Below are positions 57,366-64,000 of a stretch of DNA of 64,000 nt, piece by piece. Numbering within the stretch: position 1 is the first letter of the stretch; every line of letters starts with the position of its first letter. Under the pieces are notes generated by a model. That model was not told where the DNA came from. It worked only from the letters and a program-made list of their open reading frames with translations, and made no database searches. A program made the translations under genes and the position numbers. Source of the stretch: Gemmatimonadaceae bacterium (GTDB taxonomy: Bacteria > Gemmatimonadota > Gemmatimonadetes > Gemmatimonadales > Gemmatimonadaceae); contig DASUHB010000011.1 in NCBI GenBank assembly GCA_036273715.1, positions 124,001 through 188,000 of the forward strand, read 5' to 3'.

Positions 57366-57760
57366 TGGCAAGCCTCTATCTGCCGCGCGTACTCATCGTC
57401 GATGACGAACCGACGATTTGCCGCGCGCTCTCGATTGCGCTGCGTCGCGCGGGCTACGACGCGCGCGCGGCCGAGTCGGGGGAGGCCGCGCAGTCGCTCC
57501 TCGGCAAGGAACACTTCCATGCGATGGTCGTCGACCTGCGCATTCCCGACCAGCGCGGCGACGTGTTCTTCGAGCTCGCGGCGGCGCTGCACCCGCACCT
57601 TCGGTCGGCGACGCTCATGACGACGGGCGACACGAGCGACCGTGCATTCGACCTGCTTCGCGCCTGCCGCGTACCGTATCTCGTGAAGCCCTTCGATCTC
57701 GCCGAGCTCATCGGGCTCATCGACGGCTTCACGTGTCACATCCGAGACGCCAGCGCCTAA
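57365..57760 (+). CDS. Single-domain response regulator
   Basis: The 131-residue product is a receiver domain without output. The acidic pocket is D13/D14, the phospho-acceptor D57 in MVVDLRIPDQRG, the switch threonine in LMTTGD, and the lysine K108 in YLVKPF. No kinase gene is adjacent. It is coupled to the AraC-type gene by a one-base stop/start overlap and may regulate it by direct contact. The TAA stop sits in a GCCTAAC motif that faces the converging methyltransferase gene. Confidence 0.9.
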   Translation: MASLYLPRVLIVDDEPTICRALSIALRRAGYDARAAESGEAAQSLLGKEHFHAMVVDLRIPDQRGDVFFELAAALHPHLRSATLMTTGDTSDRAFDLLRACRVPYLVKPFDLAELIGLIDGFTCHIRDASA

Positions 57761-57773
57761 CGGAGATCCGTCG

Positions 57774-58523
57774 TCACGGTTTGACCGCGAGCCGCCCCGA
57801 GTAGTCGATGCGGTCCAGCAAAATCGGCGGGTCGTGTTCCGCCAGATAACGATCGACAGCATCGCGCGCACCCCGCCAGTGCCCATAGTCGTCCAGGAGC
57901 AGGACCCCTCGAGACGCCAGCAACGGATACAAATGCGTGAGCTCGTGGTACGTCGACTCGTAGAAATCCGTGTCGAGACGCAGGATCGCGATGCGCTCCG
58001 GCATCGTGCCGGGGAGCGTGTCCTCCACCTTGCCCTTGACGAAGCGCAGCCTGGACTCGGGATAGCCGGTGGCCTCGACGTTCCGGCGCACGTCGTCGAG
58101 CGGCGCATAGTTCCATGCGTTGTGGCCGTCCTGCTGCGACCGCTCCCAGCGGCGGCGCGCGGCGCGATTGCCGCGGTTGATGTCGCGCTCCGTGGGCTCG
58201 CTCATGCCTTCGTACGTGTCGTAGAGCCACAGGGTGCGGCTCGTGTCGCCTAACTCGAGCAGCGTGAGCGCCGCGGCCATCATGCTTCCGCCGCGCCACA
58301 CGCCACACTCGACGATGTCGCCGGCGACGCCGTGCCGCACGACGTACCGGACCGCCTGCCGCAGAGCGTACACGCGCTCGATCGACGTGAGCGTGTACGG
58401 TTTACACCGCGCGTGGAGCGCGAAGAACTCGGGATCGAGGTCAGGGTGCGCGACCGGCGGTTCGGTCTTGCGAATGAGCGCGAACCCGAACCGGTCCGCC
58501 ACACGCTCGAGAAAATGCTTCAG
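57774..58523 (-). CDS. TylF/MycF-like O-methyltransferase
   Basis: The 249-residue protein belongs to the TylF/MycF macrocin O-methyltransferase-like SAM family. Signatures are GDIVECGVWRGGSMMAAALTL (SAM loop), LYDTYEGMSEP, VKGKVEDTLP and LRLDTDFYESTYHELTHLYP, then LLLDDYGHW with the metal-binding acidic pair. Substrates are usually sugar hydroxyls on glycans or natural products. The start appears to be a CTG at 58523: GGAGG lies seven bases upstream and the residues KHFLERVADRFGFALI match the amphipathic N-terminus of relatives. The alternative GTG at 58502 lacks a ribosome-binding site. Confidence 0.85.
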   Translation of the reverse strand: MKHFLERVADRFGFALIRKTEPPVAHPDLDPEFFALHARCKPYTLTSIERVYALRQAVRYVVRHGVAGDIVECGVWRGGSMMAAALTLLELGDTSRTLWLYDTYEGMSEPTERDINRGNRAARRRWERSQQDGHNAWNYAPLDDVRRNVEATGYPESRLRFVKGKVEDTLPGTMPERIAILRLDTDFYESTYHELTHLYPLLASRGVLLLDDYGHWRGARDAVDRYLAEHDPPILLDRIDYSGRLAVKP

Positions 58524-58556
58524 ACGTCGTCCTCCTCAAGGAACGGGGTACGCATA

Positions 58557-59174
58557 ATGATGAACGCACGCGGTCTGTCGGTCGAGGCGGCTGGTCCGAG
58601 TTCCGCACCGCCGTCGGCGCCCGCGCGGTCCGAGGTCCCGGTCACCCTCCGGCTCCTCGCAGGACTCGGCGGCGCCTTCCTGCTCACGATCTGCCTGTTG
58701 GCGGCGCATCTCGCACTCCTGGGCGTCGTGGGCGTGGGCATCACCTGGCTCGTGCAGCGGCTGCGCCGGCGACCGTACACGCGCAGCGTCGGGTGGGTGG
58801 GATCGGTGGTCGCGACGGGTGTCGTGTTCCTCGCGACCTTCATCATCCATACGTCGAGCGTCCGGGGCAGTTCGTTCGACGCGCTCATGACGCAGGCGGC
58901 GCAGCAGCAGAAGCAGCAATCGCGCAAGCAGTCCACCTTCCTGCGGCAGCTCGTGCCGGGGCTCCAGCCGAACCCGGCATCGGATTCGCTGTCGCAGCGT
59001 CTGGTCCAATCGCGCACGTTCGTCGTGCTGACGCTGGGGGTTATGGGGCTCATGGCCGCCGGGATGGCGGGCGTGCTGCTCGGCACGCTCGGGTGGGCGA
59101 TGGCGACGATAGTGCTGTTCGCGCTCTTTGCGCGGTGGACGTTCGGGTCGCCGGCGGCCGCGCCGCCTGCCTAA
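58557..59174 (+). CDS. Multi-pass membrane protein of unknown function
   Basis: The 205-residue protein has four hydrophobic segments, at about 31-55, 78-98 and a pair at 155-192. A polar, glutamine-rich loop (about 115-125) lies between them. The ATG at 58557 follows AAGGAACGGGG. It is divergent from the TylF-like gene with only 33 bases between start codons, so the two 5' ends must overlap or share control. I do not recognise the family. Its TAA stop and the next gene's TAG share one GCCTAAC motif. Confidence 0.75.
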   Translation: MMNARGLSVEAAGPSSAPPSAPARSEVPVTLRLLAGLGGAFLLTICLLAAHLALLGVVGVGITWLVQRLRRRPYTRSVGWVGSVVATGVVFLATFIIHTSSVRGSSFDALMTQAAQQQKQQSRKQSTFLRQLVPGLQPNPASDSLSQRLVQSRTFVVLTLGVMGLMAAGMAGVLLGTLGWAMATIVLFALFARWTFGSPAAAPPA

Positions 59175-60328
59175 CGGGACGATTCGAGCCGGCGGCGCAG
59201 CAGCCGGCGGATGACGGCGGCCGCGTACTCGCGGGCGTGTCGCGCGCGGTCCCGCCAGAGCGCGCGCTTGCTGCGGGCGAGGAGCGCCCGCACGGCGGCG
59301 GCGACGTCCGGCCGCAGGCCCATGGCGAGCGCGCGCTCGTAGCGCTCGAACACGAGCGGGTCTTTGATCCGCGGGACCTCGGCGATGCGCGCCGCCAGCG
59401 TCGCCGGCGGCTCGAACGTGCGGAAGTGCTCGAGCACGCCTAACCCGGCCAACACCACCTGGTTCCGGATGCACTTTTCACAGCGCGAACAGTTGAGCTG
59501 GTCCGGCCGGTTCGCCCAACAGACGCGCAGGAAGCGGCGCACGAGCGGCTCATCCCGCAGCACGCGCAGTTTGTCTCCACGACTGAGCTCGCCGCCCACG
59601 TGCTCGATCGTCAGCCCGTTCCCGCTCCACAGCGGGTCGAGCTGCCAGGCCGAACCCCAGGGATGCCAGCCGCCGTGGTAGAACGACGCCGAGATGAGCA
59701 TCGTGGCCGACTCGTCGGCAAGCAGGTGGCCGATGGCGGCGAGCGCGCCGCCGTGTGTGCGGTCCCACGAAGCAACCCGAAACGCCGGGACCGTGCGGAG
59801 ATTGGTCCGCACCACGATGGCGCGCGCGCCTAACACACCGGCAATGTCGCGCAGGTTCTGCTCCACCGCGGTCGCCCGCGCGACGTCGGTGAGCGGCATG
59901 TCGAACCCATGGACGAACACGAGGTCGTCCACGCGGCGGCCCGACGCCAGCAGCGTGTAGAACGAATCCACGCCGCCGCCAAAGCAGAGCGCCGTCCGGC
60001 CCGCCGCCGGCCGGTGCGGATTCGCCTCGACACGCATCGTGTCGACGCGCGGCAACACGCGGTCGTACCCCCACCAGCGATGCGTGATGTCAAGGACCTT
60101 GCGCAGCGATTCGGCGAAGGCCGCGTCGACCGCGCCTGTCGTGTCGAGCCGCAACCCGCGTGAGGCAGACGGAATGAGAAACGCCGCCACGAACGCCTCG
60201 ACCGACGGGCGCAGCGGCACGTCGTCGGACTCGAACCAGACCTCGGCGCCGTCGACGACGGCAGACACGCGCGCTGATGTGGTCGTCGTCCGGCATTGGA
60301 CGGCGGAAACCGACAGGGAGCCCGGCAT
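59171..60328 (-). CDS. QueC-like PP-loop ATP-pyrophosphatase with zinc cluster
   Basis: The 385-residue protein has an N-terminal domain of about 110 residues, then a PP-loop of the form FGGGVDS (GGGVDS at 117-122, in place of the usual SGGxDS). A C-terminal cysteine cluster C280-x2-C283-x2-C286 (NCSRCEKC) resembles the zinc site of QueC and related PP-loop amidases. Such enzymes adenylate a carboxylate or carbonyl before amidation or thiolation. The substrate is unknown; QueC itself is shorter and lacks the N-terminal domain. No queD, queE or folE gene is adjacent. The ATG at 60328 has no clear ribosome-binding site. Confidence 0.72.
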   Translation of the reverse strand: MPGSLSVSAVQCRTTTTSARVSAVVDGAEVWFESDDVPLRPSVEAFVAAFLIPSASRGLRLDTTGAVDAAFAESLRKVLDITHRWWGYDRVLPRVDTMRVEANPHRPAAGRTALCFGGGVDSFYTLLASGRRVDDLVFVHGFDMPLTDVARATAVEQNLRDIAGVLGARAIVVRTNLRTVPAFRVASWDRTHGGALAAIGHLLADESATMLISASFYHGGWHPWGSAWQLDPLWSGNGLTIEHVGGELSRGDKLRVLRDEPLVRRFLRVCWANRPDQLNCSRCEKCIRNQVVLAGLGVLEHFRTFEPPATLAARIAEVPRIKDPLVFERYERALAMGLRPDVAAAVRALLARSKRALWRDRARHAREYAAAVIRRLLRRRLESSR

Positions 60329-60603
60329 TTGAGGGAATGATGCCTTACGGAGGCGCGGTGATGGCGGGAGTGCGGAAGGCAAGAGGCGGGCCGACCGGCG
60401 ACCGCGTGCTGCAAGGCGTCCGGTTTCGGCATGGCAAATCCCGAAATCGGTCAGCCGAAGAACAAGCCTACGTGCGAAGATTGTGCGGCGCAACGCGTTG
60501 CGGGCCCGTGCGTCTGGCGCGCATCGTGTAACGCGACTCCCGGCGATCTGCCGCGGTTTCTCGCGGATCGCCCCACCCATCGCCAAGCGCACCGAGGATC
60601 AGC

Positions 60604-63117
60604 ATGGACTCGTTGTTGAAGGACACGCGCGTTGCGTTCCGCATGCTGCGCAAGAACCCAGCATTCGCGCTCACGGCGATCGTCACGTTAGCACTCGGCA
60701 TTGGCGCGAGCACAGCGATCTTTTCGGTGGTGAACGCCGTACTGCTGCGCCCGCTGCCGTACACGCAGCCGGATCGGCTGGCGATCATCTGGGGCGACAT
60801 GCGCAATCGGAACGTGACCAACTTTCCGATGTCGCCAGCCAATTTCCGCGACCTCCGTGCGACCACCAAGACGTTTTCCGCCCTGGCGGGCGTGAGCATG
60901 TCCAAGATTCCGGTTGGCGGCGACGGATACGAGACGGAGCAGGTACCGGCGGCCTTCGTGACGACGAACCTGTTCTCGGTGCTCGGGATACGCGTGGTGA
61001 TGGGCCGGGATTTCGTGGACGCGGATGCGACGCCGCAGGCGCAGCCGCCTAACGGCGCCACCGCTGGCCAGGCCGCGTCCCAGGGGCCGCCGCTGCCGGC
61101 GATGATGATCCTGTCGTACGAGTTCTGGAAGCGCCGCTACGGCGGCGACGCCAGCGTCATCGGGAAGAGTGTGGAGCTGGGTGGGCTCAAGGCGCAGGTG
61201 GTCGGCGTGGCGCAGCCGGGATCGGAGCTCCTGTTCACGCCTGCCGCGGGCATCGAGCGCACACCGGACGTGTACGTGGCGCAGCGCATCGACTTTGGGG
61301 ACAATTCGGCGGCGTCGCGCATCAACGTGTTCCTGCGGGTGGTGGGCCGTCTCGCGCCCGGCGCGACGCTCGCCCAGGCGCGACAGGAGATGGACGCCTT
61401 CGCCGCCAACCTGCGCGCGCAGTTCGCGATCTTCAACACGGCCGGCCTCGCCATGCGCGTGGAGCCGATGCACGCCGACCTGGTGTCGGGTGAGCGCCCG
61501 GCGATCCTCGCGCTGATGGGCGCGGTGGCGTTCGTGCTGCTCATCGCGTGCGCCAACGTCGCCAATCTGCTCCTCGTGCGCGCGTCGAGCCGCGAGCGCG
61601 AGCTGGCGATCCGCTCAGCGTTAGGCGGATCGCGCGTCCGGCTGGTGCGGCAGATGATGCTCGAAAGCCTGCTCCTGGGCGGCAGCGGCGCGCTGGTGGG
61701 CCTCTGGGCGGCTGCGTTAGGCATCACGGTGCTCGTCCGCCTGGCGCCGGCCGGCCTGCCGCGCCTCGACGCCATCCGGATCGACCCGCCCGTGCTCGGC
61801 TTCACGGTGGTGGCGGGGCTCCTCTCGGTGCTGGTGTTCGGCACGGTCCCGGCGCTCCGCGCGTCGCGGCCCGATTTGATGGACGTGCTCCGCGCGAGCG
61901 GCCGCACCACGGGACAGCGCGCCGGCGCGCTCATGCGCAACGGCGTCGTCGTGGCCGAGGTGGCGCTGTCGCTCGTGCTGCTCATCGGGTGCGGCCTCAT
62001 GGTCCGTTCGTTTGTGGCGCTCGAGCAAACGAATCCCGGTTTCGATTCCGGCGGGCTGCTGACCTTTTTCGCGACCCCGACCCGCCCAACACCGGTCGGG
62101 CCTAACGCGGCACGGCAGCGCGCCACCTTCGTCAGAACGTTCGCCGACCGGCTGCGCGCCATTCCCGGCGTGCAATCGGCGACCGCCGTCTCGCAACTGC
62201 CGCTCGAGGGCAACATCGGCAACGCGCGATGGGGCACGGCCGAAGCGCTCACCGATGCCGCCAAATTCAGGCAGGCGAACGTCCACGTCGTGATTCCCGG
62301 CTATTTCGCGACCATGCGGACGCGTCTCATCGCCGGACGCGATTTCTCGGAAGTGGACGACGACACCGCCGCCAAGACCATCATCATCGATGACAAGCTC
62401 GCCGCCCTCGCGTTCCCCGGGCAGAATGCCGTGGGGCAGCGTTTGCTGGCGCGCATCGTGACGGACGTGCCGTTGTGGTACACGGTGATCGGCGTGGTTG
62501 CGCACGAGCGCGACGAATCGCTGGCGACGGAGGGTCGCGAGGTGCTGTTCCTGAGCGATGGCGAGGTCGGGTCGGGCGCCGTCGCCCGTTGGGTCCTGCG
62601 CACGACCGGCGACCCGGCGGCGCTCGCCCCCCTCGTGCGCGCGACCGTACACGACTTCGACCCGACGATGTCGATCGCCGAGCTCCAGCCGATGCAGCGC
62701 TTCGTCGACGAGGCCGAGGCGCCCACGAAGTTTGCGTTAGCCCTGATCGGCACGTTCGCCGGCATTGCCATCATCCTGGCCGCGGTCGGCTTGTACGGCG
62801 TGTTGTCCACGGTCGTGCGCCAACGCACCGCGGAAATCGGCATGCGCATGGCGTTCGGCGCGCCGAGCCAGAGCATCTTTGCGTTGGTCATCGCGCAGGG
62901 CGTGCGCCTGAGCGCGATCGGCATTGTGTTCGGCCTGGTGGCCGCGGTCCTGCTCACGCGCGCGATGTCAACGATGCTCGTGGGCGTCCGCCCAACGGAT
63001 CCCGCCACCTACATCGCGATTTCGATCGTGTTCCTGCTGGTGGCGACCGCGGCGGCGTGGCTGCCCGCCCGACGCGCCGCCGCGCTCGATCCGACCATCG
63101 CCCTGCGCGACGAGTGA
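60604..63117 (+). CDS. Orphan MacB/FtsX-type permease, copy 4
   Basis: The 837-residue protein is the fourth duplicated permease. Signatures are TLALGIGASTAIFSVVNAVLL, RSALGGSRVRLVRQMMLE in the first half and RMAFGAPSQSIFALV in the second, ending IALRDE. Two MacB-like periplasmic domains are present. GAGGA precedes the ATG at 60604. There is no ATPase or PadR gene nearby; the 275-base gap before it holds no gene. It converges on the M1 peptidase gene with an 11-base gap. Confidence 0.92.
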   Translation: MDSLLKDTRVAFRMLRKNPAFALTAIVTLALGIGASTAIFSVVNAVLLRPLPYTQPDRLAIIWGDMRNRNVTNFPMSPANFRDLRATTKTFSALAGVSMSKIPVGGDGYETEQVPAAFVTTNLFSVLGIRVVMGRDFVDADATPQAQPPNGATAGQAASQGPPLPAMMILSYEFWKRRYGGDASVIGKSVELGGLKAQVVGVAQPGSELLFTPAAGIERTPDVYVAQRIDFGDNSAASRINVFLRVVGRLAPGATLAQARQEMDAFAANLRAQFAIFNTAGLAMRVEPMHADLVSGERPAILALMGAVAFVLLIACANVANLLLVRASSRERELAIRSALGGSRVRLVRQMMLESLLLGGSGALVGLWAAALGITVLVRLAPAGLPRLDAIRIDPPVLGFTVVAGLLSVLVFGTVPALRASRPDLMDVLRASGRTTGQRAGALMRNGVVVAEVALSLVLLIGCGLMVRSFVALEQTNPGFDSGGLLTFFATPTRPTPVGPNAARQRATFVRTFADRLRAIPGVQSATAVSQLPLEGNIGNARWGTAEALTDAAKFRQANVHVVIPGYFATMRTRLIAGRDFSEVDDDTAAKTIIIDDKLAALAFPGQNAVGQRLLARIVTDVPLWYTVIGVVAHERDESLATEGREVLFLSDGEVGSGAVARWVLRTTGDPAALAPLVRATVHDFDPTMSIAELQPMQRFVDEAEAPTKFALALIGTFAGIAIILAAVGLYGVLSTVVRQRTAEIGMRMAFGAPSQSIFALVIAQGVRLSAIGIVFGLVAAVLLTRAMSTMLVGVRPTDPATYIAISIVFLLVATAAAWLPARRAAALDPTIALRDE

Positions 63118-63128
63118 ACGCGCCGGGG

Positions 63129-64000
63129 TTACGGCGCCGCCGTCCACACGAGATGCGTCTCATCGAGTTCGGGAAATTCGCCGTGCGGGTCGATCTGGAC
63201 GCGCGTGATCGCCGGCTCGCGCGACACGTGCACGACGTACGTGCGCGCGCCGTGCAGCCAGACGTCCACCGGCACGTCGATCCGCTGGGTGGCATTGCCG
63301 GCCCGCGTCACGACTAACGGAACGGGCATGGGCGCCAACCCGCGATCCTCGATCGTGATCGCGACCGAGTCGCCATCGGGCGTGACTGAAGCGATGGCCT
63401 GATCGAGCGGCCACGCCCGATAGAACCACGTGACCCAGAACCACGACAGATCGCGTCCGGCCACATTGTCGAACGTATTGAAGAAGTCGACCGGGTAGGG
63501 ATGCCGATCGATCCACCGATGGCCGTACTCGCGGAGCGCCTGGTGGAACTTGTCGGCGCCCATCACGGCGCGCAGAGCGGCGAGCACCTGTGCGGTCTTG
63601 TCGTAGTAGTTGATGACGTAGAGGTCGTTGTCGGAGAGGTCGCCCCAGCGCATGAGCGGTTGGTCGAGACCGTTCCGCAGCGCGCCGAGATAGAGGCTGC
63701 GCTGGCCGGGCTCGGAATCGTTAGGCCGGCCGCCCTGGCGCGGTTCCCCGTACAGCACGCGCATGCACTGCGCGACGTCGAATTGCGTGAGGCCCTCGTC
63801 CATCCACGGGTGCCGGGTCTCGTTCGATCCGACCTGCATCGGGAACCACATGTGCCCGGTCTCGTGCATCAGGTCGCCCGCGAGCGACAACGTGTCGGCC
63901 CACGACTGCATGAGCGTCATCATCGGGTATTCCATGCCGCCGCCCTGGATCACGCCTTCCATGGACGTCATCTGCGGCCAGGGATAGGGCCAGAGCCAGG
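63129..64000 (-). CDS. M1-family metallopeptidase, C-terminal part
   Basis: The frame is open to the window edge, so the N-terminus is missing; about 290 codons are present. The zinc site HETGH with the third ligand 19 residues later (WMDEGLTQF) is the family M1 gluzincin motif. The upstream segment GGGMEYPMM corresponds to the GxMEN-like exopeptidase motif, here with Y in place of N. This suggests a relative of the periplasmic M1 peptidases rather than a classical PepN. It would trim peptides in the envelope. Confidence 0.88.
   Translation of the reverse strand, partial: WLWPYPWPQMTSMEGVIQGGGMEYPMMTLMQSWADTLSLAGDLMHETGHMWFPMQVGSNETRHPWMDEGLTQFDVAQCMRVLYGEPRQGGRPNDSEPGQRSLYLGALRNGLDQPLMRWGDLSDNDLYVINYYDKTAQVLAALRAVMGADKFHQALREYGHRWIDRHPYPVDFFNTFDNVAGRDLSWFWVTWFYRAWPLDQAIASVTPDGDSVAITIEDRGLAPMPVPLVVTRAGNATQRIDVPVDVWLHGARTYVVHVSREPAITRVQIDPHGEFPELDETHLVWTAAP

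Overview
The window is about 64 kb of GC-rich, densely coded bacterial chromosome. It combines a SusC/SusD outer-membrane pair, several large orphan MacB/FtsX-type permeases, a PadR-controlled permease, LemA/HtpX, a eukaryotic-like IleS and a diderm gene set (LspA, TonB protein, lipoproteins). Together these suggest a soil or sediment member of Gemmatimonadota or a close relative. This placement is inferred from gene content only; no rRNA or marker phylogeny was run.

Region 1 (1-18.7 kb, minus strand): a tightly packed run of 17 genes, tilS-hpt-ftsH-folP-cdaA-yggS-divIVA-punA-ileS-traR/dksA-lspA-rluD-cheW-cheY-cheA-cheC-TPR protein. Many neighbours overlap by 1, 4 or 14 bases, so translational coupling is likely. 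Housekeeping functions (tRNA modification, purine salvage, folate, c-di-AMP, membrane proteolysis, lipoprotein processing) run into a minimal chemotaxis-type module. Region 2 (18.8-26.5 kb): a small membrane protein, lemA-htpX, then two convergent orphan permeases, the second with a PadR regulator and a clear palindromic operator. Region 3 (26.5-42.9 kb): a TonB-like protein and a carbon-metabolism block: aceB-aceA (glyoxylate shunt), gltA, aceK and icd, with a 2-hydroxy-acid oxidase, an ornithine-cyclodeaminase-like enzyme and a sarcosine-oxidase-like flavoenzyme. A KdpD/KdpE-like pair, a methyltransferase, infA and rpsU lie among them. Region 4 (42.9-52.6 kb): susD/susC, small proteins, an M15 peptidase, another orphan permease and a YceI protein. 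Region 5 (52.8-64 kb): a peptide-type solute-binding lipoprotein, a TPR protein, a tiny lipoprotein, an AraC-type regulator with a receiver protein, a TylF-like methyltransferase, a membrane protein, a PP-loop (QueC-like) protein, a fourth orphan permease and the C-terminal part of an M1 peptidase.

The most striking feature is not a gene. The heptamer GTTAGGC (reverse complement GCCTAAC) occurs roughly 90 times by hand count, about once per 700 bases. Chance at this base composition would give only a handful. It carries most of the TTA leucine codons I noticed, supplies many stop codons, sits in a terminator loop and lies at most junctions between convergent genes. This resembles DNA-uptake or other genome-wide recognition sequences. 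I found no CRISPR array, rRNA, tRNA, prophage or insertion sequence.
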